From Phlyctochytrium arcticum (taxonomy: Eukaryota; Chytridiomycota; Chytridiomycetes; Chytridiales; Chytridiaceae): a stretch of DNA of 64,000 nt. The notes under the pieces are model-generated. The model was not told the origin of the DNA and did not search any database. It saw only the letters and a list, made by a program, of their open reading frames with translations. Location of the stretch: positions 836,309 to 900,308 of the forward strand of contig JAHLKI010000011.1 of the NCBI GenBank assembly GCA_025602905.1. Reading direction: 5' to 3'. Numbering within the stretch: the first letter of the stretch is position 1; every line of letters starts with the position of its first letter. The position numbers and the translations under genes are program-made. Positions 22,659-34,884 of the stretch are shown piece after piece.

Positions 22659-24344
22659 TATGTTGCTACCGTCAACGTGCCAGTCTTCATTCCATCGAGC
22701 TAAAAACGTCCGGGCCCGTCTGCTCCGTATGCAAAATCCTTTTTCTTGTCACTTTAAATACTTCGAAAAATAGATAGTTTTATTAGGTAGCAAGTCCTTA
22801 CTCTTAAGTATGTTAGCTTTGAATACATTGGAAAGAAAGCGAATCAACTAGTTATTCACTTTCAAGTGAGACTATTTGCAAATGGTGACTTGAAAGCGCA
22901 TTGGTAGGGACATTCCCCAGACACTCCAACGCGACGCGCGCTAGCTCTGCTGATTACCTCATCAGCGCCAAATCCGAAATGTCAACTTCACTAATTGACA
23001 GGATTGGATGTCTTGCACAGAGCCTCGTAGACAAGATTTCTGGACAAACCCACCGGGCACATTGAAAGCAACATGTATTGCCAGCATTCTGTGAAAGTTT
23101 CAGCCATTTTCGTCCGAGTCCACTCCCTTTTTTCTCCATTTTGGTGTGTCCAAATCAAGATTTTACATAGCAGACTGAACAAATCATGAATAAACCCGTT
23201 GTAGGATGTTATCATATGCATATGAAAGGAACATCCTACGACTTTGGATACTCCGGAACCCCTGTATGCGGAGAAAAAAAAAGTGGGAAGAGACTATCAT
23301 CATTTGTCCAAATATAGAACAGGTGCACTGGGAAATCCGTCTAAATCCGTCGCTGGCCAAAAACGCGCCCCCAATTAGAGCCCTGAGATCAGTTTGCCAG
23401 GATCCCCACTCATCTATGTGCGATCTTGACTTCAAAAATTGATAAATTGTCAAAACGAACGAGCGAGTGGTATCAGAGGGTCTCTCCAATGGAGCCAATG
23501 CAGAAGAAGACTGTGCAGAGCCCAGAGGCGATATACTAGTGAATTTCACAACACTCTCTTCGCTGCAAGATCTCAATTTTGAGCGACAAATTTGTTCGGT
23601 CTCAACAGCACCAAGATGTGCCAAGCTTTTGATGGCGAAGGTAACGTAGGAAGTGCGACGGGAGCAGGATGATTTTGAACGTTCGTTTTTTCGATGTTCC
23701 AAATTCATAAGAGTAATTTGCTGGACTGGAGTCAGACAAGGATATTGAGAGGAGGGAATTGCAATTTCAAGCAGAGCATCACGGCGCCTTATGATTCTTA
23801 ATATGTGCATCCTGTTGTGTGTGCCCATGAGTTCTATGAAGGTTTGCAAGGAGGTCTGGAAGTCGTCGTCACATTCGACTGTACCCAAAGTTTATGTAGT
23901 GAAGAACAACCTGGTTTTTGCTGAAACTATGCGGTTTTGTGGGAATAAAGTGTCCAATAAACTCCAATCATGAAGGAAGACTTTACTTTGGCTTTCGATA
24001 AAGTACGCGTGAATCAAGACGTGATGATCCCGAACTCCGACTTATACTGAACACCAGAGCCTTGTCCGTTGGTTTCCCAACAATTGAATTCTTGCTAGAT
24101 CCCCAGTATGCCATAACAGTAACTGCAAATCCGGGGTGCAAATGGTGTTGGAGTCACATGAGGATGGGGTGGTTCAAATTAGTATTCCGTATCTAAGGAA
24201 TCTCTCGGCGTTAATCCACTTATGCAACATAGAATGATGTTCAAAATGAGGAAGGAATTGTGCGATGGCAGCAGGCAGCGATAGCACCAGATTACGTTAT
24301 TTAGAAACCCGCATTCCAATTTCCAAATTGTTTATTCACTCAAA
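22659..24344. other. Mostly non-genic accessory stretch
   Basis: One minus-strand frame of 234 codons (23184-23888) is open, with no recognisable domain and a composition close to random translation; I do not call it a gene. No tRNA, hairpin or repeat stands out. Confidence 0.4.
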
Positions 24345-26073
24345 GTGTTATTACTCATTCCGGCAGGAAAGTTTAAAAATGCCAATGCTTTCACCAGTGC
24401 GAAACGGATTATGTCGATTGAGGCACAATCAAACGCAGACTCCCCTGCAAATTCGCGGGTCTACAATAAAGGCCCATCCATCAATATTCCCATCGGCCAT
24501 CTGACCCCAGACTATGCCAATGGTGTCAATATCGAAAACATTCAGGACAATGCTGCGCGAGGCGCTGAGCCGGACGACCATCACGTAGGATGACTGCTGC
24601 GTGTGAATTTTTTTGATTTTATTTACCAAGTTAATGAAGCTTAGAACATCAACCTGAGCCCGGGAGGATTGAACGGACAGAATGGGGCAAGAAAAATCAC
24701 TCTCCGGCGTTTTATACCATCGCGCGGCAGCGACGTGGACTCATCAAGCAATGATCGTCTTGAACCTCGAAAAAATGATGGAATGATCCGCCGGGCATCT
24801 GTAATAAGCATACGACAGGCCAAAGCGCACCTGATGCCATCCAATGATGTAGCTGGTTCAGCGTCTCAGAAAACACGTCCTGTCACCAATGCCCAAACTT
24901 CATCCGCCATACCAACTATAGTCGATAAAAATAATGCAAATTGGGAGCACTTCAATTATGTCGAGACTGGGCCATCTGGTAGTTCAGACACGCCGGCCAC
25001 TATGCGCATCGACAACGACATCCTTAACCCAAACATTGAGGAGGCTCTCAGAGATGAGGATAACGCGTACGCAGCCGAGGAATTGCTAAACAATGCCCGC
25101 ACGGCCGTTTTGATTTACCAAAGGGGCGAGATGGAAGTCGAGTGGAAAGGGAAGAGTGTATCGTCTTTCGACCTGGGAAAATCCTTGTCGCTTGGAAGTT
25201 TTCAGTCCTTCTTTGGCACGACGGATGATGACCCTGAAGTGGTATGACTTGGGCATTTTATAAGAATCTGTAGCGAGCTTACGACTGTTTTATCTCCCAG
25301 TTTATGATCCCTGTCCGATACCACGATGTCGACTGCAAAATGACATTTTCCAAGAAGGATGTTGTTTGTACAAATCACCGGGGTAAGTACCATCCACTCA
25401 CGACCGGCGCGGCGTATCTCACCCTTAGACATATGCAGGCAAAATTGTAGCACGGAAATTTCCGTTACCCCTCCAGCGGGTCCTGGTCATCACCAATCTT
25501 GGGAAAAACATTCACATATTGGGTGTTCCTGAGCGAATATTGAAGATAGGCCCCAAGTTGCAATTTCTGACAGTTGATGCACTCGACGAGATTATAGCCG
25601 AAGAGTGGGCCAGGAAGTGCAATATGATACTTTGCAATGGTACATACATTTCAGTCGGATTCCGCCGCGAGAGGTAACAAATTGACACTTATTCCCAGGC
25701 CGATTTGCGGACATTGTTTGCAAGGGTGTCTTGCTGCTAGTAGATGAAGCCGATTCTGCAGGAGTTCACAAAATGATTGATTCTTACCTTCTATCCATCT
25801 TGAGGTGCCTGGGAAAGCCATTCACCATTCAAGGTACGTGCCCGAATAAATGTCGACACATATGATGGGGAAAATCGTGTTTGACTGATATGACACTCAG
25901 TGGTGTCCCGACAGCGCGATCTGTTCTCCAATCTGAACTACAACAACAGAAATGTCATTATCTATCTGACCATCAGACATTTGCCGGACGAAAGCACAGA
26001 GGCGGCACTTCTAGGTGGTGCCTTGGTTGCGCGTGGTATGGCTGCGCTGCTGTCACAAAGAGTTTCCATTTGA
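24345..26073 (+). CDS. Orphan intron-rich gene, 5' and 3' ends uncertain
   Basis: Real gene by splice logic, function unknown. Exons ending at 24584, then 24645-25241, 25301-25382, and three more up to 26073, join in frame with good GT-AG sites. The product has a polar, Asn/Ser-rich N-terminal half with no domain. A compact globular-looking half follows, containing FMIPVRYHDVDCKMTFSKKD, RVLVITNLGKNIHILGVPER, LQFLTVDALDEIIAEEWARK and GVLLLVDEADSAGVHKMIDS. The C-terminus is either RVSI followed by TGA at 26071-26073 or, through one more intron, a stop at 26121. The initiator exon was not found: frame is open from before 24345 but the acceptor at about 24366 implies an upstream exon. Not a known family to me. 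Confidence 0.5.
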
Positions 26074-26750
26074 CTGACGAGGACTGGCGCAGGAGGAAAT
26101 GCTACAGATGTCCGACTGCTGAATATGAGAAGCATAGACCCGGTGGATCTTGCGCTGGAGATTATCAAAGGTAACAAAGCACGCATTAGCCCATACTGCG
26201 CTTTCTGTGGTCCTTAAGCAAGCATTCCGTCAACTGCAGCCCCTTTGGATGCAAGCCAGCTCTGCGTTGGATGTTTTAAATTAAAACGCTTCCAGCGACC
26301 GATTTCTGGTTTATGGCAAAGTATGAGAAGCACGCCAAAATGACATGCCGCTGCCTGGATGGGTTGACATTTTTTTTCACAATCATTCATATTATAATTT
26401 GGCCATTCTTTTTGGCATACACCCAGTTTGACCTGCTGAATATTTTGAGCACTGCTCACATTGTCGAATGTTCGATAATTTGTAAGGACCCTGCAATGAC
26501 GCTCGTTACGGGCAAAACCCAAGGACCCTCAACTTAACGGGGGTTTCCCGCTATTCTTTTCAGAAAGCATCTTGTGATTGGGACGGGCATCTGGTACGTT
26601 TTAACAATCAATAATGGAAAGGGGGCTGCGCGAGGGGCTTTTCCAGGCAACAGGACATCAACAAAAGTTGGGAGATGACACACCGGAAAGTGTTGCGGGT
26701 GGGCGATATCGAACTGCAGACCTTCAAACAAACAGACGCTTTGCCGGCCA
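26074..26750. other. Spacer before RING gene
   Basis: AT-rich, with short unsupported ORFs. It may include the last exon of the preceding orphan gene and the promoter of the RING-H2 gene. Confidence 0.4.
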
Positions 26751-27750
26751 ATGGGAGATGTCGCCATGTCGTCCACCTCCATACTACCATTGGAAACATT
26801 TCTATCAATGTATCAGTCCACAGACACGAATCGTAGTTCTCCGGGGACGGAAGACAAGATTGATGTGGGCCTTCTCTGGCAATTTGGGCTTGCGGTACAC
26901 TTTTATATGACATTCTACGTTCTTGTACCGTCTTTTCTCATAGTAGCGCTTTCCACAGTTGATTGCTGGCGTGTTCTTGTTTGGCTTACCATGCACTTGC
27001 CTCCTATCCTGGTGGGCGCGTCGGCACATGCGCATGCACTCCATAAATGAGGTGGATCCCGGTGTATTTCATCGAATCTCTCAAGCACAAAATGGTCGGC
27101 AACTCGTCAAGGAAGCCGACATGAATCTCTTTCCCATCCGAACGTATCATCCCAAGCATTTCAGGCGACAGCCTCCCATCCATGCTGAGAGTTCCGTCAA
27201 AATCTCATCAAATATACCAGCGACTGCATCGGCAGACGGAGCCGAGTCGATAGCGACCGCGTTAGAGACAGAGACGAGTCCAGACGGTTTTGGACGTACG
27301 GGAGAATCCACAGCCACATTATTTGTCGTAGACATCGATACACCAACCTCGAGTTTTTGCGTCGATGACATGTCAGTCAAGTCGGCAACACCATCACTAG
27401 CATATTGCATTGACACATGTCCTATTTGTTTGGAAAACTTTGAAGAGGGCGAACCTGTTCGGGAACTGCTCCCATGTCAACATTATTTCCATGGCCCCTG
27501 CATTGAACCCTGGGTCACTCAACGAAAAGGCATTTGCCCTTTATGCCGGTCGGACGTGTCTCTTTTGATACAAGATCAGACAGAGTGGGATCAGACTCAT
27601 GTGGAGAGTCATCAAAACCAGACTGCCCGACCCGAAAGCCCACATTCCGAGATTGATTTGAGCGATCTACACACTAGCGCTCAAACACAGCAATTGGAGG
27701 CGCACGCAGATCTCCTGCGACGATTGATGGAATACACGACCCAAAGATAG
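26751..27750 (+). CDS. Membrane-anchored RING-H2 E3 ubiquitin ligase
   Basis: Two exons joined near 26930/26959 (…FYVL | LIAGVFLFGLPCTCLL…). A hydrophobic region of about 35 residues, spanning FYVL and LIAGVFLFGLPCTCLLSWW, forms one membrane helix or a hairpin. It is followed by a basic RRHMRMH segment, a Ser/Thr-rich linker, and a C3H2C3 RING finger near the C-terminus: CPICLENF, then ELLPCQHYFHGPCIEPW and CPLCRSDV. All eight zinc ligands are present, so it should bind an E2. Start is ATG 26751 (MGDVAMSS), with a second ATG at 26766. The layout, short N-terminus, TM and C-terminal RING-H2, resembles ATL-type and RNF-type membrane ligases; the substrate is unknown. Confidence 0.82.
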
Positions 27751-28082
27751 CGTCGTTCAAACAGTATCTGTAGATATTTCTTTTGCATTCTGAATCTAGC
27801 CGGAGATTTTGTAGACTTTGTATATATACACTCGTTCCTCTTCTGCCCAAAGTGTCGATGTGGATAATGGATTGTGCCATTGTGGAGAGCGTCGGAATTT
27901 TGATTACGAGGGTCTAATGCGCCACTGGCACAGTCATGGTACCATTCACTCTTTCAATCCGTCATCTTGAAAGGTTGCTGAAAGTGAAAACTGACAAACA
28001 ATCCTACGTCCAACGCAAAGCATTTTGGCCTTCAAGTCTACCATCTCTTTGACCCAGTAAACCCAACCCAGAAAAACTAGCA
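27751..28082. other. Spacer between RING-H2 and TOM5 genes
   Basis: Contains the 3' UTR of the RING gene and the promoter of TOM5. Nothing else recognised. Confidence 0.5.
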
Positions 28083-28372
28083 ATGTTTTCATTCGGTGGA
28101 CAAGCCCCCAAAGTTGATTACCGGGAAGCCATGGAGAACCGGGCAAAGGTAGAGACAGACAGACGCTGTAACCTCTCTATCGTAGTAAAAGATGGGATAC
28201 TCATCAACTGTTCGTTATCAGGTCCGTCAAACTGTCGCGAGCTTTGTATCTTTGATTGCCGTGCTTCGTTTTGGTATGTGCTGCTGATCTTCATTCACTA
28301 TTGGGCCACTCAAGAACAAACCATCATTTTGCAGCACCTTTCGCTGTCGAATACGTCAAGGAGCTTCTGTAA
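28083..28372 (+). CDS. TOM5: TOM5, small subunit of the mitochondrial outer-membrane translocase
   Basis: Three tiny exons (28083-28148, 28222-28273, 28335-28372) join in frame to a protein of 51 residues. It begins MFSFGGQAPKVDYREAMENR, continues VRQTVASFVSLIAVLRF and ends APFAVEYVKELL, stop TAA at 28370-28372. It has one C-terminal membrane helix and the APKxD and LRxxPF motifs shared with TOMM5 of animals. Tom5 is a tail-anchored receptor-like subunit of the TOM complex that helps pass preproteins to Tom40. The long open frame over the same bases (28083-28754) is only intron read-through. Tail-to-tail with PPIL1, about 150 nt apart. Confidence 0.9.
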
Positions 28373-28522
28373 ATATCGCTCCCTGAGTACTTTTCCTTTA
28401 TTATATCGCCCGAACGCACCAGTCAGCCCAACCAAACGATCAGACATACATGACGTGCGATATTTAATCCATTTGTTTATCAGTATACATCTCGTGTCGT
28501 CTTCCCACTGTCACCCCACACT

Positions 28523-29415
28523 TTACTCCACCTGTGTCCGCAATATCAAAATATCATCTTTTGGCCGATCCGCTGCATCTGTTGGAACCTACGGACAGTT
28601 GTGTTATTCAATGGCAAAAGTGACGGACGTAAATTTGAAGGATCCTCACCAATCCGAGACGTTTGACAACGTTCATTCCAGCGCTGACTCGTCCAAATAT
28701 CGAATGTTTCCCGTCAAGCCATGGTGTGGGAGCAAGCGTAATGAAAAACTGTGATCCGTTCGTATTTGGTCCACTGCATTGATGTTAGTCGGTATACTAT
28801 TGTGGCAATCGGATGGGTCCGAGGTACCTGTTGGCCATGGACAGAATGCCGGCTCCCGTGTGCTTCAGTTCACGATGAATCTCATCATCAAACTTGTCCC
28901 TAATGCAATGTCCCTTCAATATTTACAAACACTCCTTGTTGCAATGTTTACTCGTACCCGTAAATGGATGTTCCCCCGCGGCCAGTACCCGTTGGATCAC
29001 CTAACAAAACTTTGAGCTCATAGCATAACCTTTTGGCAGACTATACTACCAACCTCCTTGAATCATAAAGTCCTATGCGTACAAGTTTGCCGAGCCTTGG
29101 TAAGAGCCGAGCTGCCGATCTACAATCGCAAATAACTTACCGGTATTATGCGATGAAACTATATGAGTTGAGTCAGTTTAGCCATTCATGTATGTTCAGT
29201 CGTTCCTTCCTACCTTGGTGCTATTGTAATATCCTCGTTTCGCCTAAGAAGTCCGTCCACGGTAAGTGTCTGGTTGAAAACTTGGTGGGTCTGCAATTCT
29301 TTACCAGTTGATAGAAGTTTTCGCAACTTTTCGGAGCATGATTCCAGTAGAGTTCGATTGTAATGGGACCAGCACTGGTCTCCAGTATCACGCTTCGTTG
29401 GTTCTGTTGTGTCAT
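28523..29415 (-). CDS. PPIL1: Cyclophilin PPIL1 (spliceosomal peptidyl-prolyl isomerase)
   Basis: Assembled from about nine short minus-strand exons. No exon exceeds roughly 110 nt, so no long ORF marks this gene. The chain reads [139 protein letters not shown] and [21 protein letters not shown] (stop 28523-28525). The catalytic FHR arginine, the QGGDPTGTG motif, NGSQFFIT and the active-site Trp (PWLDGKH) are present. PPIL1 binds SKIP/Prp45 in the spliceosome. Start chosen at ATG 29413-29415. Confidence 0.93.
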
Positions 29416-29692
29416 GATATATGATCTTCTTTCCCAAAAGTCTGCTCTGCTTCTCACAAGTTCTCAGCTCAATCCCAAATCTCTCAAAGTCTCAAAGTCC
29501 AAATCCGCAATTAAACCCTTTGCGGCGCGCGTGCGAGCACTCACTTGCGCAGGACCTGGACCTGGCGCTTTCAACGTTGAACCAGAAAACCCAGATTCTG
29601 CAAGATCTTGACTCTTTTGGCACTCTCAGCGTGTTCTTGAGCCTCACTACACACCCTTTTAATACCCCGCTTCGGCCCACTCTACTTCCAAG

Positions 29693-30184
29693 ATGTCTTT
29701 GCCTCCAGAAATTGCCCAGAAGGTATGCCTTGGTTATCTGAGAGTAATCTGTGTCTAACCGACCCTTTCATCTGCTGGACGCATAGGTTCTGGGTGAAAT
29801 ACAAAACAAGATGATTGAATCTAGTCGGCAACTCAACATTGTCAAGGCACAGCTTTCAACGCGAGAGCGAGAGAAGCGAGTTTGCGAGCTTACAATTAAG
29901 GAGCTCTCAACATTTGGAAGTGATACTGGAGCTTACCGTTCCGTGGGCAAAATGTATATATGATGAGAGTTTCTTTCGATTTGCCGACACCTAATGGTCT
30001 TCTTGTTACTAGGTTTATACAGGAGCCATTGCCCGTGTTGATCAAGGAACTGGAGACGCGGAAGAGTGATTCAGAGAAGGAAGCTAAAAACTTTGAGCGA
30101 GCGGCTACAAAGTTGGAGCGAGATTTGAATGAAGCACAAGGCGCCTGGAAGGAAATCATGCATCGTGCACGGTCAGCCGAGTAA
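29693..30184 (+). CDS. PFD1: Prefoldin subunit 1
   Basis: Beta-type prefoldin subunit; the hexamer hands unfolded actin and tubulin to the CCT chaperonin. Three exons: 29693-29722, 29787-29953 and 30013-30184. They give MSLPPEIAQKVLGEIQNKMIESSRQLNIVK, the beta-hairpin region with YRSVGKMFIQEPLPVLIKELE, and a second long helix ending MHRARSAE. About 122 residues, normal for PFDN1. VGKMF is the conserved hairpin motif. The gene is divergent from PPIL1 across a 277-bp shared promoter. Splice junctions keep frame; the second junction splits the ATG of MFIQEP. Confidence 0.92.
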
Positions 30185-30406
30185 AATTCATCAAGAAATC
30201 ATTAAATATTTGTCTGTACAAAGTGATGGTGCATATTGTGTGTAGAATTGTAACACCTATGCGGGTAGCGGCCGCTACCATCAAAAGTCGTAAGCTCCAT
30301 CTAATTGGTAGGATGCATTGATTGAAGGTGAGTCATGTATAGGCCGGCGATCTGATGGGCTATGTTAAGAAAGTAGGCTGAGAGGAACAGGAGCACCCCC
30401 CAATCA

Positions 30407-30770
30407 TTATAGGTCATCCAAAATACAGCTTCCGAGAGTTCGAGATAGAGTAATTGCCGCGCTTCGTTTATGTAGTGATTCAGCCAAAGTTGAGGGGACC
30501 TGTGATGTCTACTCGGGACGTTACTACAAGAGACCCCATGGTGTTATGACCGTGAAAGGAACTCACTTTGGAAGCTTTGCAAGATAGTGAAGTTGTGGCG
30601 GAAGAGTGGATAGATGATTTTGGCGAGGGGTTTGGAGTAGAGGAAGAAGGGTTTGAGAAGGACGGAGGTGGAGAGGATGGGCCTGGCCTGGCGCTACCCA
30701 TTGGAGTGCTTTTCGGTGCACATGCTCTGGCCGCTCTCCGTATTGATGCTCTGCCGGTGTTCATAAGCAT
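30407..30770 (-). CDS. Small Ser/Pro-rich hypothetical protein
   Basis: Two exons (30568-30770 with donor GTGAGT, and 30407-30499) encode about 98 residues: a basic start (MLMNTGRASIRRAARACAP), a Ser/Pro-rich middle, then an amphipathic end (STLAESLHKRSAAITLSRTL) and stop TAA. The N-terminus could be a mitochondrial presequence. No family recognised. Divergent from the uL29m gene by 200 bp. Weak because both coding parts are short and of biased composition. Confidence 0.4.
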
Positions 30771-30970
30771 AATGTTGGTCTGAAAGTAGTGGTGTACGTT
30801 GCTTTTCTATTTGAATAGTAATGGCGGTCGTTTGCACTGGGCTGCTGGGAAATTTCAAATTCCGCGGTGGGTCAAAAGCAATGTTCATTTATCGCCATAG
30901 TAACAACGGCAGATCAGTTTGCAAAGGACAACGAGACATTAATCAAATTCTACCAGAATAAGTCTCAAGA

Positions 30971-31759
30971 ATGGCTGCCCGACCACTGGTGTTTTTGCAA
31001 CGATGCTTCAGCTCGACCGCACGAGCGACATTTTCAGCTATCCGGCAGTCAAGTTCCCTCTCCACCACAATGGCTACTGCCCGATCAACAACGTCACCAC
31101 AACTGGGCTTACAGCGAGGTTTGCGAGACTTTTTCGACGACGAGAAGGGATGGTACTGGAACGAGTCTATGCTGCCAACGGGTAACGTTGCTTGTTTGGT
31201 TGCTGCTTTTTCTGGAACTCGGAATCTCACCCGTCCCGCAAACTTTGTCTAGGTCGGGGATGGTTGGCCGCCGAGTTGCGCCAGAAGAGCTTTGAAGATT
31301 TGCATAAATTGTGGTGGATTTGCATCAAGGAGCTGAACAAGCTTTCGTCTCAGCGGGAGGAGGCAAGACGGCTGAATCTTCACTACCCTCACCGAGATCG
31401 AATCACAGAGGTTTGTTACCGAGTCGGGCCGTTCAATCCTTTATGGAATATGAAGCTGACTTTCTGCACATTAGGTGAAAAAGACAATGAAGCGTGTCAA
31501 GGTGGTTCTTTGGGAGCGCCGGATAGAATGGTTCCGAGCACAAGCCGTTCTGGCCCGTGAATCCAAGGCCGAGGAGTTGCGCGCGGAGGGACTGGAACCA
31601 AGTGAGATTGAAAAGAAGCTGGAAGAGATCTTTCCTGTTGCGGTAGCAAATGTGGGAAGGAATCCCGAAAAGATTCGTGGAGAAACATTCCGGGAGGAAC
31701 GGCGACAAACGGTTGGCCGAAGGTCCAAATCCAAGAAATCCAGTTGGCAGATTGTCTAA
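30971..31759 (+). CDS. MRPL47: Mitochondrial ribosomal protein uL29m (MRPL47/Mrpl4)
   Basis: Large-subunit mitochondrial ribosomal protein at the exit tunnel. Three exons: 30971-31181, 31253-31410 and 31475-31759. The start [19 protein letters not shown] is a typical cleavable presequence. Then [52 protein letters not shown] (the uL29 core) and [19 protein letters not shown] follow, which is the MRPL47 arrangement. The tail is Arg/Lys-rich and ends SSWQIV. Junctions are in frame. Length is about 217 residues. Confidence 0.93.
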
Positions 31760-32581
31760 GGCATGTGTACATTATTTATTCCGGTCATACCCCCCATCCA
31801 TCCCTATTCATTCCATGTGTATAATTCAACTCAATCGGAGTCACTTCATAGCAATGTGCGTTCATGTCAGGCTGAGACTGCCCCCGACTATAGATCTAGC
31901 TATCTAGAGTCGCTGTTTTTCCAGATTGTACTGGGATCTTGCCTGCAGTTTCCGCAGGTACATCAGTAGCATATCCCGCATGATTTCTCAACGTTTTTCG
32001 TATGGATAGATGGTCCCAATTCTCAAAGGAAAGCTACTCATTAGCATACATCAAAGTCGCGCAGCAGTTCGTTGATGCCTGGCAACCACTCGACGCCGGA
32101 GTATTTCGCGCGGATATCACAATTTGGTGGTGACATTTCGCGCTGGCCGCAGCAGCTCCGACTTTGATTTTCTTTTCCGAGAGGATCTCGAGATTTGGGA
32201 ACTTGAGGATTCCTTCGGCTACCAAGGCCCCCGACCATCATTAATCCGGATAGCCGTATCTGGATCAAAGAGCACCATCCCGCCGAGTTTCGCGTCTCAC
32301 CAGTTTTTTTAAACTCCGCAAACACTTTTTTACACGAGGCCCACGAGCGTCGAGCACCCAAGTCCGGTGGAATTGGAGTAGAAAGAATAGCAGCAACCAC
32401 GTTTCAGGACCATCGCAGACGGGGTGAACAGTCATATCACCAATAGAACTCTGCTGGCCGACAACAAAAGTGCTGGCAGATCAGTCATTCCCCACGTACC
32501 ACCTCTGTTAAAACCGTGAAGAAGAATGTCTACTGGATTCACTGCTTAAGGGCAACCATTAGATAGAATAGCAGTGAGGAA
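31760..32581. other. Unresolved stretch between uL29m and orphan gene
   Basis: On the minus strand about 32030-32400 two overlapping frames look protein-like: one reads GGMVLFDPDTAIRINDGRGL, the other SGVEWLPGINELLRDFDVC followed by a stop. A small spliced or frameshifted gene is possible, but no set of splice sites joins them convincingly. Confidence 0.35.
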
Positions 32582-34208
32582 ATGCTGACCTTCAAGGCCG
32601 TGGTGCTAGCCGCCATGGCCCGACACCGCGCAGCAACTTTGGTACAGCGCGCAGCGTCCTCCACCCTCCAAACCCCTCCGACCAAAGGCTCACTCGACGG
32701 ATCAGTCTCTTCAACAGCTTTTGGAACAAAAGTTCTGAATGCTCGGCAGGCGATGGACGCATCAAGACGACGGAGAACCACTCGCAGCCGGATCGATCTT
32801 AAAAATCTCACAACAGCTGGATTTGGTGGTACGTCTAAATAATACGTTCGATCATGATTGTTTACCGACATTGAACTAACAGCTAGCTAAAGGATATGCT
32901 CACGGATACCGACGACCACCATCACCACCAAGACAGCCGCCCCCTCCCCGCTCAAACCCCTTTCCGCTTTTCCCAATTTGCCTTTCAACCATATGCCTAA
33001 CCATCATTGCCCACAAGGCACGCACTTACATGCACGCCAATCAGTCACCTTTGTCGTCTCATTGTGTATCCCTTTTCGGAAAACCCACGACCGCGGACGT
33101 CCTGACGACGTACTCATCATCGTTCCGGCCAGAAATACTCTTGGTGGCAGGATACCTCATGCGAAGCTGGGTACGAGGTACGCCCGGAAGGCGAAAGAAC
33201 AGTATCCTGAGTTTCCTGCCGCCTGTTGTTTCTATCGATAACGATGGTAAAGCGGGGCCCTTTCAAAGGACTTCCGCCAGCGATCCACCGCCAGATTTAC
33301 TCACGGGTGAATCAGATTACGTTTTCGTATCTTATCTCAATGAGCTGTACCCGCCCTTGATAGCGGTCATCAATCCGGAAGAAATGACCCGAGAAGACTG
33401 CGCTCGTGCAGGAGTGGATAAGGAGGTCATTACGCGTTCCTTTGCCGACATTCGATCTTCTGGTGTCGGGTCGAACTCGGCTGATAGGTCGTATGAAGTG
33501 CCTCCTGCTGTATTTGCCGAGTCAAAGTCCCCAAATCCTACCCGCAATGAACCTTCTGCAGCACGCGACGATATGGACAGTGAGGATGAGAGCTTTCCAA
33601 CGATGGACAGCCTGTTTAGCCCTTCCTCTGCATGTGCTGCAGCCAAAAACCTCTTGACGGATGTTCATGACTGCGTTCACGTTCTCGCTTCCACTGTTTT
33701 GTCGCTCGCCACCGATTGGGTGATGGCAGCCACATCTTTGAGTACCTACCTCCAAGTCCACCTGCCTAATACCCTAGTATCGGCGGAAATCAAAGAAGAG
33801 GCAGCGTTCCTGCGCGAATATCTCCGCCTATGCGTGGCAGCAAATCGCGCTTTGGATCTGCCATTGCTATTCCCGTCAGAGGTTGAAATGGATGAATCTG
33901 GGTGCATAATTAAGCTTAAACGATCCGTATGGGTTGTGCTAGTGCGGGCGCTCGCGAGGAGTGTCGCTGGTGCAGTGGTGACTGTTGCGCCATATCTCAC
34001 AGCATCGGCGCCGCGTAATCTTTCGTACTTTGACTCAGATACCCACGCCAGCACTGCACCGGCTGCAGAATCACCAAATGCGATTGAACCCGCCCCGCTC
34101 GATGCCAAAGTATGGGGCCTTGGTTTACCCGAGGATTTGCTAACCCTGCAATACGCAAAGATGATGGATGAAGGGGGATTCGATGAGGATGGGGTGGATG
34201 CGTGGTAG
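32582..34208 (+). CDS. Orphan protein with mitochondrial-type N-terminus
   Basis: Two exons, 32582-32829 and about 32892-34208, join in frame (…TTAGFG | AKGYAHGYRRPPSPP…). The N-terminus MLTFKAVVLAAMARHRAATLVQRAASSTLQ is basic and Ala/Ser-rich like a matrix-targeting presequence. A Pro-rich segment and one hydrophobic stretch (FPLFPICLSTICLTIIA) follow, then a domain with SSSFRPEILLVAGYLMRSW and YVFVSYLNELYPPLIAVINP, an acidic linker, and a helical C-terminal half. About 520 residues. I know no family for it; mitochondrial membrane location is inferred only from the N-terminus. The splice is supported by 1.3 kb of continuous frame on the far side. Confidence 0.65.
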
Positions 34209-34884
34209 CCGCTTAACTTTTTCATTACATTCCCGCGCCTCAGTCATTCACAATCATTTCATCGCTCGACACGTACTCCTCAACGGCTCGCCCGTCATCC
34301 CTCACTTCATGGACATATTTTAAAGACATACGCGAACTTTTTTCAACAATCAAATCACTACCTCTGAATCAGAATATCAGCACCTCAACAAACACTCGGC
34401 CATACTCATTGTACTCCACTTTGTGACATTCGACTACCCCTCATCCAACCCGCCGTCCCCACCGACCATCAACCAACATACCCACGATTTGTCACATTGT
34501 GCCCCCCACCGAACCTCAATATACTGGACATAGTTTGCCAGAAACTCAACCCCATTCATGTTCATATCCTTTCTGGACGTGCGCCTCTACCTCTCTCGTA
34601 TCGAAAACGGCGTATTTCGAGACTTTTTTTTCCTTTTTTTCCTTTTTTTGGTCATTTTTGGTTATCCTGACTTTTTGGTCGCCGGATCCGTAGACTTTCT
34701 CTCTTTCTTTCTTTTACCGGCGTATGTTTGCGTGCGTATGTGTATATAAATTTGATCTTCTCCATTAATTCATGTACGCAAAGACGTTGGGAAATCGTTG
34801 ATGAGGGTTGGGCCCTACTAAATACTGATCTCGTCACAAAGAGCTTGCAACGCTTGCAACTGGAAATTGTTGTCGTCGAAAAGG
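34209..34884. promoter_or_regulatory. FAHD1 upstream region with a long pyrimidine tract
   Basis: About 0.7 kb without a gene. A run of almost pure pyrimidine on the plus strand lies at about 34622-34670, followed by a second CT-rich run at 34696-34717. Such tracts are common in fungal core promoters; the role here is inferred. Confidence 0.4.

Noticed and set aside
23184..23888. A 234-codon minus-strand frame
   Set aside because: No domain, no splice partners and random-looking composition; left as non-genic.
28083..28754. A 223-codon open frame over TOM5
   Set aside because: It reads through two introns with good GT-AG ends; the spliced 51-residue product matches Tom5 and the read-through part overlaps PPIL1 exons on the other strand.
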